A stretch of 64,000 nucleotides of DNA from Glandiceps talaboti. Taxonomy: Eukaryota > Hemichordata > Enteropneusta > Spengelidae. The notes beneath the pieces are model-generated. The model had not been told where the DNA came from and did not search any database. It was given only the letters and a program-made list of their open reading frames with translations. Shown one piece after another: positions 36,625 to 49,440 of the stretch. A program made the position numbers and the translations under genes. The DNA is taken from contig NC_135563.1 of the NCBI RefSeq assembly GCF_964340395.1, forward strand, positions 21,417,151 to 21,481,150. Reading direction: 5' to 3'. The stretch's first letter is position 1. Every line of letters begins with the position of its first letter.

Positions 36625-38660
36625 AAGATAAGATATTAGAGAGATACATCAGAGTATTATCGAGACCTAAGGACATGAACACATGAAACTACTGAGGTCC
36701 CTGGATGCAAAGGTTGTAGATGAAATCATTTGGATTAATAGCAACATTTCTGTTGCATGGGGATCTTCTATTTATTTTAAACGCATGGTATAACAGGAAC
36801 ATCACATTTAATTGGAATAGGGCAATCTCTACCGTGGGGTACACTTGCAGATAAATACAATGTTATTATACGAATTATTACCATATAGCTCAATCCATGA
36901 TGGTGATACTTTAACTTTTAATTCATAGTTGTACTTTAACAGTGTGAATGAAATGAAAATGACATTTAAAGTCAGAAGGAAACTTTGAACAATGTGTTTT
37001 AATGAGTTTCCCGATTTAGCAATAAACTATAGTTTTTGCTCAGATACACACTCGTGAGGTCGCCAGACTGACAATCAGTGACGCTGTGATTTTTCTAATC
37101 CTGTCGTAGAGGGCGTCAATCTTGTGTTTCTCAATTTTCGCCAGAATGAAGAAATATAGGTACGGTCGTCGGCTCATGATAGCCATAACATTAAGTAAAG
37201 GACATTCTAATGTAAAGACCACACAACATCATGACAAGATCGCATGATGAACGTCATTATGTATCAGAAGTGCGTGACATATTAAAGACAGTGACGACGT
37301 TCAAATTCCATACAAGGTTCCATACACAAATTTACCAGGCTCATGACAACCCCTCACCACACAGCCAGTTGTACCACATTAGACTTGCTACTGACCTATT
37401 ACATTCGAACATAACATAATGGGGGTCCAGTTTACACCTCATGGTTTCCACAGTTTCAATGTCGACACAGTGTTCAGCAAGTTGTGCCGTGTCGTATCTA
37501 AAGTTTCGACACAGAGGGCAGTGTTTAAAAATGTATTTGTTACCATGTTTATGTTGAAATAGTGAAGCTAATCACTTGTTCGGTAAAAAAAATACTACAT
37601 CGATGATTCATCTATAAAGGAAATGATCGAATTGCATTATTGTCGATACATATTACATACGTTGTTCTTTGATGTTCAGTTACCATCCCATTAAAAAAAC
37701 TTTGCCTTGCTTTTTCAGAAACTCGACTTGTGTCTCACTATGATAGGGCGCCTCAAGCGACAAAGCTGCAACTAGTGAGTGGCACAATCATAACAGTGTT
37801 GTTACTTTGTCACCCTCTGATTTCACAGTTTCGAAATTTGTCACATGGCGTCCGTGAACTGAATGTTTTTATCTTCTACACGAGACTGTCTGAATAGAGA
37901 TAACAGTCAGATTTATGACCCGTCTCATAGACCCTCCAGAGGTCTATCCTCGTGGCCGCTTTGTAATATATGACAAACCCAAATATGCTACGGTGTGTTG
38001 TTTTGAGTTATTATGTACATACATTATATATGACACTTATCAAATTGGCTGTTCTCAAAGATTACATCGTTATTGTCAAAAAAACACGCTAACATCTCAG
38101 TATTACTACCTATGAGGTATTTGTACTAATGTGTTTGACGAAGTTCAAATAATTTTAGTGCCCTATCACTTAAAACGGCGAATTTAATTTGAAACATTTG
38201 AGATTAATTAAGATTTCACTATCAAACACTTAAATTGTAAGTTATTTTATCCCAATCGTTCCATACACGGTATTTTTCAAGGTCACATACTACGGTATTC
38301 ATCTGTTCAGTTCACTCTGAGATTGTTCACATATTAATAATTAACAATATAATCTGTAGTTGTGATGTAGATGATGCTTCAGAGCTTATACCGTTTGGAG
38401 TCCAGTTTCCGTGTCCTTGGGTTGGTATATCAATCAACCTGTGAAAAGTCAACCTGTCAGTCTCCTCGTCAACTTCACACCTTTTGTTCTGTCATATCTT
38501 TTAAGATAGTTACAGTCCTTATCAGTTTGTTCCTGTCCTGCCATCCCATCGTTTTATCAGATCAAATGATAAGATGACAGGCCATCAACGTCATTAGCTA
38601 GCTTAACTGTCACTGTTACCTCGTTTATCAAGGGACGTTCATTACATGCGAACGTACGCT
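36625..38660. other. Unassigned AT-rich DNA
   Basis: Short open frames at 37231-37419, 37915-38115 and 38371-38577 (+) and 37040-37222 (-) have no recognisable product. No repeat arrays. Confidence 0.4.
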
Positions 38661-38668
38661 CGCGCGCG

Positions 38669-38679
38669 CTCTGTCTCTA

Positions 38680-38768
<89 letters not shown>

Positions 38769-38970
38769 GCCTGCTTGCTTCTGTCTGTCCCTCTCTTTGT
38801 CTCTCTCTCCCTCCTCTCCCTCTCTCTGCACCTGTCACATTCTCCCCTCTTTTTCCTGTCTGTCCCTGTCTCTGTCCCTCTCACCCTCTGTCTCTGTCTG
38901 TCTGTTCTTGTATGTCTCCCCCACTGTGTGTCTGTCTATGTGTCTCTGTCTGTCTCTGTCTCTGTTACCG

Positions 38971-39013
<43 letters not shown>

Positions 39014-39078
39014 TGTGTCTGTCTCCTTCTCTGTCTCTCTGTCACTGTCTGTCTCCCCTCCCCCTCTCTGTCTATGTC

Positions 39079-39117
<39 letters not shown>

Positions 39118-39173
39118 CACTCTCTTTCTCTCTCTCTCTCGTCTATCTCTCTCTCTCTCTCTCTCGTCTATCT
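38669..39173. repeat. Compound (CTGT)(CTCT) pyrimidine tract, 0.5 kb
   Basis: Blocks of pure (CTGT)n at about 38680-38765, 38966-39012 and 39077-39117 alternate with CTCT/CCTC-rich sequence. It forms a strand-asymmetric polypyrimidine tract. Frames of up to 190 codons across it are artefacts. Confidence 0.96.
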
Positions 39174-39179
39174 CTATCA

Positions 39180-40350
39180 AAACAGGAAATACAAGTAGTG
39201 GATAACCATTTCATTTAAGTATTGTAGGACGATGTTTAATTAGACATTTTAAACACAAAAGTACTGTAATTATGTAATTGAGTTAAAACGTGCCAATGCT
39301 GTTTTCTGTTGCTATATCCACAAGAGTTGGATTTCCAAGGACAAACTACAACATTCAGAAATGCTGGATGGTTTAAGAAAGCAATGACAGAACTATTGTT
39401 TTAAATTTTCAATGTCGACACATTATAATTTGAAACCAATATTTTGAGCGCCATTCAGTTAGTACACTGAATATCATACAGACTCAATAAAGTTGAACTA
39501 GATGTAAAATTAAAAACAAACCCGTAGACTTAGCATTTAATCTCCCTAAAATAAGATAAAAATACCTTAGATAACACATATTTAACAACTGTACAGTCGC
39601 GTTTAGTTGCTTTACAGGTTGATATTGTTCATCTGGGAGAAAGGAACCGCAAGTATAACGATGTCAGTCTAGTTGCAAGTTAATAAACCCGTCCACCACA
39701 TCACACCCTTTCAATGGACATTGCACTAACATTGACAATTGTGAGACGATGATAGCCTATTCATACCAAAAGTAATAAATTGAAAGATCTGGAGAACGTG
39801 TTCGCCGCAGGGTGAATCGATATCATGTCAAGTCCGGGTGAAGTTAGCCAATAAATGCGTGAAGTGTGTTTTTATAATAGCGTCCTAATGAATTCAGTTG
39901 GTGTCCTCTGCACTGAGTGTACAGTGCACACGTGATTCCGATTCCCCACTTTAAAGATATACTGGTACAAACCTATTTTTATATCTTTTTATTGATCGCC
40001 AATCTATTGAGACAAATTTGAGGTTTTTTGGCTACTTCTCACTTGATATTTCTGTCAACATAGTATTCAGATCGCAGGCAAAAGACCTAACAAATCTGCT
40101 GCTCAGTACAAGTATGGTTCTAGCAGGTCTACTTTATTTTCTGAAAAGAAAGAGGTTGCCAAGATATAATCTTAGTAAACAGTGTTGTACAAAACCTGTC
40201 AATGGCCGCCAAACTTTAGGTGAACGTAAAGGAAGATATGGTTGAAATAAGATATAATTCACATGTATTGCGAGAAGAATTGACTTGACAGCTTGTCGTA
40301 GTTTCTGGAAATATTATATTCGAACAGCTGATTTGCTAGGTTTAGTAATA
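39180..40350. other. Unassigned DNA
   Basis: An open frame at 40018-40245 (+) sits just upstream of the minisatellite and LINE remnant. It might belong to the same LINE but I cannot match it. Confidence 0.35.
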
Positions 40351-40355
40351 TCATA

Positions 40356-40495
40356 GGTATATTACCTGGTAGGTTGTCATATTAGGGTACTATCTCATTG
40401 GTATATTACCTGGTAGGTTGTCATATTAGGGTACTATCTCGTCGGTATATTACCTGGTAGGTTGTCATATTAGGGTACTATCTCATTGGTATATT
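40356..40495. repeat. 44-bp minisatellite, three units
   Basis: Three nearly identical 44-base units starting GGTATATTACCTGGTAGGTT, plus a partial fourth. Confidence 0.95.
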
Positions 40496-40499
40496 AATA

Positions 40500-40784
40500 C
40501 TAATTTTGTTCCTGATATTCATTTGTCTATGTCAGACGTGTTTTGGTAAGCTTGGCATTTGTGCTAAGAACTTCAATTTCATTAATCATCTTATCATTTT
40601 GGGCAAATCTTTTTTATATAGAGCTTGTTTACTTGATAGGCGTCCAGACACCAATTTAGTAGATATATCAAAAGTGTTAGAGATTTACTCGCAGAGAAGT
40701 CGTAGAACAAAAATGACAATCATTAACATTGTAATTGTTACAACTGACATTTCATCTGAGTACAGACTAGTTTTAGTATGGTAA
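40500..40784 (+). pseudogene. LINE ORF2 C-terminal fragment
   Basis: The open frame to the stop at 40782-40784 contains INHLIILGKSFLYRACLLDR then RPDTNLVDISKVLEIY. In L1-like non-LTR retrotransposons the C-terminal region after the RT domain has (L/I)NH-(I/L)-LGK-(Y/F)-(I/L)Y-(K/R)CRL-x-x-(R/K)-P, so this matches in order and spacing. The start given by the frame's first ATG (40506) is not meaningful: the element is 5'-truncated, perhaps at the minisatellite edge. It is followed by a plausible LINE 3' UTR. Confidence 0.55.
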
Positions 40785-41320
40785 TTAAAGTGGTCGTTTG
40801 TTTTGTCTTTTCATCACATACATCTTTCAATGCAACATATATTGTTTATCAATTGTAATTACTTTCAATCCTATGCATTAATTAATTTAATTAAGTTAAC
40901 CGACTCTCACCCTGCCCCTCCCATTCCTTTTGTACTTCATATGTGTTCCATAGTTCCAAAAACACTTTAAAAGAACACCTTCTTGCTAAAAAATAATTCC
41001 TTTCAGTAACTTCTACAGAACTTGTATATGTTTTTGACTATTACTGTTATTTTCATTAATTTCATTTCATGTAATTAGTTTACTAATATATATAATATGT
41101 GAGTTTTTGTTTTGTTTTCTTCTTTGTACAGTTACGCATAAACATATTTTATTATTTATATAGTATCAGGGCCATAGACTAGACTAGTTCTGCTTGAACT
41201 ATTTCTATGGCCCTCACCAGGTACAGTTTTTCTTTTCTTTTCTTCTCAGTTGTGTATCATTTTCCCTTTGTGTCTGGTGAAAATAAATAATATACAATAA
41301 TAATATACAATATACAATAG
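40785..41320 (+). repeat. LINE 3' UTR with terminal hairpin
   Basis: After the coding fragment comes an AT-rich stretch, then a hairpin with a perfect 10-bp outer stem (AGGGCCATAG 41168-41177 with CTATGGCCCT 41205-41214) and an inner stem TAGTTC-TGCTT-GAACTA. GGTGAAAATAAATAATATAC and an ATA-rich tail follow. A stem-loop before a short A/T repeat is typical of LINE 3' ends recognised by their own reverse transcriptase. Confidence 0.55.
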
Positions 41321-41655
41321 TGTATTATTAACCTTTGTATTGTTTTGCGTTAGATAATATAAGAAAAATAGAAATCTTAAACATTTTAAAAATTCAAAAA
41401 TGTAACTTTATCAAAGATATAAAAACTGGTCTTTCCAAATAATCAAATAACACTTCAGTTATGTATGTATGAAACATGTCACTTTTGCAGTAAGGTTTTA
41501 AGCGATACCAGGATGAAAGTCAAATTTGTCGACGTACACGTATTAAATAGATTATAATTAAGAATTCCATTTGTTTGTTGATAAGATTAAAGTTATAAGG
41601 CCGTTCTTGTACTCATTTACTCCTGAAAAACTTAATTATTCTACTATCAATATAA
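41321..41655. other. Unassigned AT-rich DNA
   Basis: Nothing that I can support. Confidence 0.4.
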
Positions 41656-41659
41656 TGTG

Positions 41660-42135
41660 ACAGGAGAAATGATGTCGCCTAGGTGTTTCACTCATGTGAC
41701 ATGACATTTTTACACACACTCAGACAACTCCTAAAGCAAAAGAAATAATTACATAGGTGCTGCACACAATGGGGATGTAGAAGTAATCAAGTTGATATGT
41801 TGATTATCAGTTAGAAAAAAAAACATTCGAGCCATTCAAGTCCATGTATAATGTTTTCATCATAAGCCACTTTCTATTGCACTGTAAAATAATAGCAATC
41901 CTTATCACTTATCAATGTGATTGGATAAAGAATCTTGCTGTGTGTTTTGTGTGTGTTATTGTTAGGTTTAGATTATAAATGATCCCCATCTTTGTGTCAA
42001 AAACTGTCCCATTAATTATTTATTATTATTTGACTTTATTTAAACTCGATAAATTGTTGAGCCAAAGGCTCTTCTCACACAATGTCGAGTATCTTTAAAA
42101 TTAATGAAACACCAAGCCGATATCGTTTTTACTGT
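41660..42135. repeat. Dispersed repeat, copy 2, with nested insertion
   Basis: It aligns with 22999-23335. Compared with copy 1 it has about 150 extra bases at about 41955-42104, which contain the retroelement 3' tail described next. Homology resumes at GAAACACCAA. Confidence 0.7.
42010..42095 (-). repeat. Retroelement 3' tail nested in a dispersed repeat
   Basis: On the minus strand: outer stem ACTCGA/TCGAGT, inner stem GAGCC-TTT-GGCTC, then TTTAAATAAAGTCAAATAAT and an (AAT)n-like end. The layout matches 13042-13120. It interrupts the repeat copy that surrounds it, so it arrived later. Confidence 0.6.
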
Positions 42136-42139
42136 AATG

Positions 42140-43615
42140 TTGATATATTCGTTCGATTAATTTAAAATCGTCGTCTGGTATTATTAGTTACAGTGTGTGT
42201 GGCATAATAGGGAGTTTCCTCGACATTTTAGTCTGTGTACAATAAATTATGTCATCAAAACATTTTATCATGGTGTTTCAATACTAGGTTTGAGGTCTAC
42301 TGATAGCAAGTGGTGGTTATAAGGTTAAAAGTAGGCTTCAAAAAGTAGACGTGCAGCAAATAAATACCTTCAAATTCGTACAAACTCAGCTTGAGTCCTC
42401 TTAACATCTTATCCAAAGTAACATTAAATGAAACTTTTTTTAAAATAAATATTATATTGGTATCACGTTCCTAACAATTATCTCCTTAGTAAAAAGCGTT
42501 AAAAGCGTAGCTATGGCAACGACCATAACATTTACACATACGGGGTACAGTAGGAAGATTTGGTTTTTTGTGTCCCTGTGGTACTGACAAAAAGCAAATG
42601 AATTCAATAGAGATAAAGATAACCACATCGTCGAAGTCTTGGTCGTCATCACAGCAGTGTTCTCGACAGTACAATAATTCAACAAATCTAGGTCGCGGAA
42701 AATGAGATGCAACGCGAGGGTAGGCTTGCAAAGAAGTAGAAACTCGTCCGTCATAATACTATTATGGTTTATTTAATATGTTAATAAAGTTACAGGATTA
42801 GTTACAGCATGCCAAATGCCTTCGTCGTGTAAGTTGACAGCTCTGTATGACAAATCGATATTATATGTATACATGTATGTCATATCACCAGTCAATATGA
42901 CGTAACATGACGCAATGTGACGTAATTCAAAAGGTTCAATATTCAGATTGGAGTACAAAAATGGAAATGACAGACAAATTCATTGCGGCACTGTAAAAAG
43001 GATTTCACCAATGCGTTGATTCTTTAATACAGCGAGAATTTCAGTGTTATATCAGCGTGGGTTATTAATACCCTTCTATAGCATGTATATTAGACTGGCA
43101 ACAGCCCCATGGGAGATTTATAATCTTCAAATGTTTTGAGTTTGTTATTTACTTTTAGTTTTTCAGGAAAATGTCAAGTGATTTTGTATTTGCCGGTTAC
43201 TTTGTCATCTCCCAGGGCTTATGTGTTCAGACAACTGTTTCGCAATCACTCACTTAGGTTATCATTTTACTCAAAGGAACACAGTTGTGTTGTTTTTTTA
43301 ATTCAAATACAGAATGAAAAAAGTGCTGAGACTTGAGTAAGTCTACATGTATTTGTATATAAACAACAGAAATGTGGCATACATTCAACACATCCCCTGG
43401 ATTTCGAAATAAGTAAAATGTCAGTGGTCTGTCAGAGCATGAATCATGTTAAGCTGACTGTATACTCTGCAGTGACGTTGTTTCAGTGAACCAATGTCTA
43501 TGGTCTCGTCTGCAGCTCTTTTATTTACCACATTGAGTATAATATTGTGTTACTTGTCAGTTTTCTTGGGCTTATTCGCGAGAAGTATCATGTGGGTGCC
43601 ACGGAGACGCCCGAT
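42140..43615. other. Unassigned DNA
   Basis: Minus-strand frames at 42452-42754 are open in two registers but resemble no known family. Otherwise AT-rich sequence without repeats. Confidence 0.4.
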
Positions 43616-43616
43616 G

Positions 43617-43940
43617 TGAGGTTGGGTACTCCCATGGAAAGGTATGCGGGTATAATGTGCCACCTAAATGGGTCAGTTTTTCACGAAAAACATTCATAAA
43701 CATAGGTGGACTTTGCATCTGAAAATTCCCTAAATCAAGGGGTCGATAACATGATCATGAGAAACGTCTTCATAGTTTTACCATGGAGGGTCTATGGTTT
43801 CACGTGACACATAACACAGTTATAGTATCTCCCTAACAATTGGTCTGTTTTTGGATTATACACATTTGTAAGTAGATGTCTTGAACTTGGGCCGTACACC
43901 GCCGTCAGACATTTTGGGAGTACATCCCACCCCTGGGGTG
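43617..43940. repeat. Repeat-like block with GGGTACTCCCA-type ends
   Basis: The left end GGTTGGGTACTCCCATGG and, inverted on the right, GGTGGGATGTACTCCCA give short imperfect inverted ends about 300 bp apart. The interior contains TAAATGGGTCA and CCCTAAATCAAGGGG. I infer a non-autonomous element; no second copy lies in the window. Confidence 0.35.
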
Positions 43941-44720
43941 CGACGACACTTACTGTTGCAATAAGAACGGCGTTGGGCACTGCATGTACGTATACGTATA
44001 CGCAAATTAAGACGATATGTAGTAGGGCCATTTTGCAGAACAATTATTTTTTTATTAGTTTTGTTTTATACAAATTATTTGTCTCTATGAAGGGGTTTTA
44101 CACTTTGAGCCACCGTAGGATCAACTAAAATTCACAACCGTGAGGCAATATTGTCATAGCAGGACATCACAATATAGAACCATTGAGAAAACAAAATGGT
44201 TACCAAAATAATCCAACTATACAAATGCTCAGTTTTTTAGACTAACTTTTTAACATTTTGATACAATTCAGTAGCCTCGGAATGGTTTTACTTCAATAAT
44301 CATATATCACAAATCTAAAAAAAAAAAAAACAAGAAAAAAACAAGGTTTTTTGTTTGGAATTTGGGCGGGAAATGATCAGAACCATGACACGTTCTTATG
44401 TCGGTGTCGAACATATCGATACAGAACAAGGACCAAAACTTGATTAATTTTGTTACTAAAATAAATCCATTTTAAAATGCCGGAATTCAACCACTTGAAT
44501 TTAAATTCGAGCTTGTTACTTGTGTTGTAATTGTCATAGTTTGTTCAGTTTTCTAAAACATTGACACATTACTACCTTGTTAAATCGGGAATGTGTGAAA
44601 TGTCATCGGTACAGTGAACACTGTCAAATACTAAAACCCCAGACAACTAACGTTGGTTATCAGAGTTAAAACTGACATTTCTGTCAATTCGAGTATTTCA
44701 TGGTTAGAATCAGGTTTACT
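43941..44720. other. Unassigned AT-rich DNA
   Basis: An A-rich stretch at about 44318-44345; nothing else. Confidence 0.4.
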
Positions 44721-44726
44721 AATTTA

Positions 44727-45090
<364 letters not shown>

Positions 45091-45094
45091 TACT

Positions 45095-46260
45095 TATCTA
45101 TATCAACGCGATCTCTATAGTGAAGGTGTTACCTTACATTTCATGTTCATCTCACGATAACAATTTTATTGAAAGCAAAAACAAAATGTATCCCTAAATA
45201 AATCTAGGTCAAAGTGAAATGTACAACATTGTTTTATCCATCTGCTATCCTCTGGGTGATGACAAATACAAATTTAAGCCGTTACAATACCTTTTGAACA
45301 ATATACGAGATTGAGTGTCTAATATGTATGCTTACTAAAAATGGACAATCAACCGCCTTTTGTTAGTTAAGTTATCATACAATCTCATTAATGTGCTTGG
45401 GATTTAGTCAACTTAGTAGTGTTTGAATGCATAATGCACTTTAATTAAGCTGTGTTTTCTGTAACGACATTACTTAACTTATGAATAAATCATTTGACTG
45501 TACAGAAATACAGTGTGTCAATATTGTTTGAAAAGATGAATATTGTTAACTCTGTTTGTACCGCATTGGTTCTTTTGAAACCACGAACGAACGACTGCCT
45601 GAAAGTCTATGAAGTCATGTATCGAGTACAAGCGGTCTCCACTTTCGTGTTTATTCTACCCGTACATTTACCCAGCCATCCCCCTTCACTTATCCAACCC
45701 ATAATACCGGTGTTGTCGACTACATGCAAGTCATATAAACTGAAATGTGCAAGATATAAAAAGAATCCATTTCAAACAATTTCAAATACGGTATTTAGCA
45801 ACTTTCAAATTGATGGTCGTTCAATATACGTATTCACCAATACCCTTCCGTGGAAGACTTTCACCTGCTCAGGTTTACTGCATACACAGACACATCAAAC
45901 CAGATTATACCTATGTTAATATTTGTATCGTTACAGTCATTCTTAAATAATTAGATAATTAAGCAATCAATTCGAGAGGCTTAGCAGAGATCAAGTAATA
46001 CTTGTATATCAAAATACCTTGCAAGTTCGTGCATGGGCTGTTTCTGTAGTGTGTTCGTTTTTATATTAGTAGTATATATAGTTACGGCGGTGTAATATTC
46101 CCGTTAACGGATATAAAGACGAATGAAAATAAAGAGTCGGACACAGTCAGATAAAGGGACTAGGCAATACATGTAATTTAGAACAAAAACAAAAACGACA
46201 TCAATGAGAAAGTGACAGGTTTTCGTCAGGCATCAGGTATTCACCTACACAAACTGTAGA
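45095..46260. other. Unassigned DNA
   Basis: A 141-codon open frame at 45494-45919 (+) has no recognisable domain, signal peptide or splice context. I do not call it a gene. Confidence 0.4.
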
Positions 46261-46262
46261 AT

Positions 46263-46350
46263 CGGGTACGATATCACTTGGAGATACTCGGGATATACAA
46301 AAGTACAATCGGGTACGATATCACTTGGAGATACTTGGGATATACAAAAA
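46263..46350. repeat. Tandem duplication, about 46 bp
   Basis: Two copies containing GGGTACGATATCACTTGGAG, ATACT and GGGATATACAAAA. Confidence 0.9.
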
Positions 46351-46846
46351 GGTCGAATGTGGTAGAATACGAGAACGAAATGACTGAAAGTATACCTAAT
46401 AAAAAGGATAACTCGTAGCAGCGCTTACTAGATAGTGTATAATATGGAAAACGAAATCCTAACAAGATACAACAAATAATGCTTTAGTCGTTTTTCATCA
46501 AGTGTTTCGCATTTATCAAAATAAAGCAACAGACTCGGAGGACGTGTGTAGTTTCCCGCGCTTACCCTGAAGTTAGGAATTCTGTGACTAGTCGTAGGCG
46601 ATTACGACACCTTGACAATTTCACGCCATTCATTTGATTTGAGGGCCAAGCTGTTTGAAATACTCGTAATCCAGATTAGAAGTTATGTCATTATGGTTTG
46701 AAAAAACAACATGCTATTGCATCACACCTCTTAGCAAATCCACGAGATTTAAAACATGAAATTTTGAGCAAAAATAACCATTGTAATCAAATCGTGCTTA
46801 TTTTCCTAATCGTGGTTTTGACGAAATTTGAGCAATTGAAAAATAG

Positions 46847-47209
46847 TTATGGAACAAGAACGCCACTGGATCGAAAAAGGAATGGAGAAAATTGACTTTG
46901 ACTGATGGTGGTGGTATATAAAGTATGACACCGACAGGATAAGGCTTCATCTACGGTGAAGTGGTGAACTGTTGTCTCATGCCATTTGAACGTTAACACC
47001 TGGCTAAGGCATTCTCTGACGTACATCACACAGAATATTATTTGCGTCCACCGAGTAATTTCACCATTTCCTTCCGTTGTCATCACATTGACGTAGTACA
47101 GTTTTAGTAGGATCCAGGCAGTGTCCATATCGACCACTTCCCGCCTGTCCCTCCCATCTACTTTAATGCCGTGTTTATTTGTTAGTTTAATAATCACGCA
47201 ATCTGTCAT
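46847..47209 (-). CDS. Candidate exon or small gene (doubtful)
   Basis: A 120-codon frame from an ATG that directly follows an in-frame stop. The first 70 codons (47209 down to 47000) end at CAG followed by GTGTTAAC, a usable splice donor in phase 0. The predicted peptide has a hydrophobic stretch around residues 30-40 and no motif that I know. It lies in slightly GC-richer sequence and may be chance. Confidence 0.2.
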   Translation of the reverse strand: MTDCVIIKLTNKHGIKVDGRDRREVVDMDTAWILLKLYYVNVMTTEGNGEITRWTQIIFCVMYVRECLSQVLTFKWHETTVHHFTVDEALSCRCHTLYTTTISQSQFSPFLFRSSGVLVP

Positions 47210-47572
47210 TTATCTTCGCAGTTAAAGATAATGGCTGTCAATCATATCATGAAATGTACATGGGTCAATTTCCTTCGGTAATAATGAGTATAGATAAAAT
47301 TATCTTGTCACGTAAAGAACAGTGACAGATGCACTAAAGTTCAAGTCCAAGTTCAAGTCTCGGGGTTTCTGTTGAACATCGATCATACAATAACGATAAT
47401 GACATTGGTTATGCATCATGATACTAAAACGTTGGACTTTTGGACCTACAAAGCCGCTGTAATCCCGTGAGTTTTTAGATTTGAGATTGACTTGTGACAG
47501 GGTTGAATATACAAATACAATGACAATGCTAGAAATGTTCATTTATAATTGTGTTCATGTTTGGTGACTAAC

Positions 47573-47673
47573 TACATACATACATACATACATACATACA
47601 TACATACATACATACATACATACATACATACATACACACACTCACACATACATACATACATACATACATACAT

Positions 47674-47727
<54 letters not shown>
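47573..47727. repeat. (CATA)n(CA)n microsatellite
   Basis: Long CATA runs broken by one ACACACTCACA segment, then (CA)n. Confidence 0.97.
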
Positions 47728-47731
<4 letters not shown>

Positions 47732-48289
47732 GGAAAATGTGCATTAGCATTTTATTTACGTTTTTCTCTCCAATTTTGATCAATAAAATAAAGAAAAGGC
47801 TAAACGAGTAAATAAAACCCCAATAGATGAGTGTCTTTAAAGTGTATAAAATTAATGGTTGTTACTAGTATAGCCGATACTCTGTTTGAGTGTATCGCCT
47901 GTCATATTCCTACATTAATAAAATCTAGAGATACTGTATTGTAATGTTTATACGATGAATATTCTAAACATTATAAATCATGCTATACCGAGCTCTGCCA
48001 CCTTGTATCTGTGATAGTGTAAAGTAAATAGTGACTCTTATAGCCTGTGTCTTGTGGTGATAAGGGAAAGATGCAAGCTAGCCTCTGTGTCTAATGCCAA
48101 TGGTAGGCGTTCCATTTATACATGGAAAATAATAAAAGTTTCTGTTTCGCTGTCTCCATCACGCTTATGTTGAGATATATGCATCAATAGCAATTTTAAA
48201 CGATAGACGAACTGAGAGTGGAATACATTCTTTATTTTAGTTGTAAAAATTAAATTATAATATTGATAAGCTTATGAGGCCAAAAGAAA
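47728..48289. other. Unassigned AT-rich DNA
   Basis: Nothing that I can support. Confidence 0.4.
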
Positions 48290-48290
48290 A

Positions 48291-48331
48291 ACACAAAGAG
48301 AGAAAGAAAGAAAGAAAGAATGAAAGAATGA

Positions 48332-48423
<92 letters not shown>

Positions 48424-48425
48424 AA
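48291..48425. repeat. (GAAA)n microsatellite
   Basis: A tetranucleotide array with two GAATGAAA interruptions. The Phe/Leu/Ser frame on the minus strand is an artefact. Confidence 0.97.
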
Positions 48426-49107
48426 ATAGCGAGACTACTTCTAATTTCCACATGTAGATTACTATAAACGTAATCTAGAAAGTTAACGAGATAGTAATGC
48501 TTTGAAAAGTCTGCCTGTCAGTGTCAGCATCATTCTTTAAATAGAGGGGGCGGCCCGCCTTTCAACGGGGGTGTGTCATCCGATAAGAGATTGGCCTACG
48601 TTTTTTGTCAATAACAAATCAAACAGTCCTCTTAAGTTAAAATAATTGTTATTGCAGTGGACATTGTGTAAACGGTACCGGGGCGGCCTTTGTTACCTAA
48701 GCAGCCTTTCATATTTTTTCACCACTGGCAAATAAGAAGTCAGGGGCTGAAAACCCAATGTATGGTGTGGAGCGTGGTCATGGCAGACAGTGCGACTGAG
48801 CGGTCTACCGGTATTCTCTCGTAGCAGAACCCCTTGTATTTTTCTCCGGTACACCAATCATATTTTTCCTCGACGGTATATATCAGTTAGAACGGATAAA
48901 AGAGACCTCCCCGTGAATCGGACTCGGACAACTATAGTATTAGTTCAGTGCATCTCACAGAATACCGATGATGTCATTATCATAGAGGTAGGAAGGGACA
49001 ACGTTAGCTTGCAGGAACCAATCTCTGTTCAGAAAAAAAGAAGAAACTGGTGTCCAGGGAGGCGGAATAATTGGTTCCTCTTTGACATCCCTTTTTCATG
49101 GAAGACG
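48426..49107. other. Region upstream of the AHR-like exon
   Basis: Less AT-rich than the surroundings. A plus frame stays open from 48790 through 49224 but its first ATG is at 49108. It may hold promoter or 5' UTR sequence; no TATA box is convincing. Confidence 0.35.
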
Positions 49108-49217
49108 ATGTTCCAACAACAAAAAAAGCATCAGAGTACAGGGCCATACAGTACGGGTAGACCAGGTCGTAGTGGGGCAACCAGGACTGAGGAACGCTCG
49201 TCTAAAGTTGACCCAAG
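49108..49217 (+). CDS. Possible N-terminal exon of the AHR-like gene
   Basis: From ATG 49108 a frame of 36 codons, basic and Gln/Ser/Gly-rich (starting MFQQQKKHQS, ending SSKVDP), runs to AAG followed by GTATTA at 49218. It leaves two bases (AG) that join the first base (C) of the next exon to make a Ser codon, so the reading frame continues into the bHLH exon across a 223-bp intron. AHR proteins likewise carry a short basic segment ending in N-P-S ahead of the bHLH. The donor is not strong and the start codon is a guess. Confidence 0.4.
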
Positions 49218-49440
49218 GTATTAAATGTTCATGTTGTTTCGTTGTATTTGTTTCGACAGAATGAAGTCTTTGCACTTGTGCTAGTTTAAAGTCTACGGGA
49301 TAATACATAAAGACTTTGTAGTGTCTAAATCGCCGCAAAGTGGGATGACACCTCGTAAATTTGAAATGATTAGCAGATGTATTATTTTATCACCTGATCG
49401 GTGTGTTTCTTATACTCTTCCTCTCTTTGCTTCGTTTCAG

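Noticed and set aside
38646-39218. 190-codon Cys/Leu/Ser/Val-rich frame
   Set aside because: It lies entirely in a CTGT/CTCT compound microsatellite, with overlapping frames open on both strands.
42452-42754. Minus frames with a Cys/Asp-rich stretch as a receptor exon
   Set aside because: Two registers are open with very different peptides, and no splice sites or family resemblance decide between them.
45494-45919. 141-codon open frame as a gene
   Set aside because: Begins at a chance ATG, has no recognisable domain or signal peptide, and its length is within what AT-rich random sequence of this size can give.
48773-48779. GCGTG core (AHR response element) upstream of the AHR-like exon
   Set aside because: A single five-base motif is expected by chance every kilobase or so; no cluster is present.
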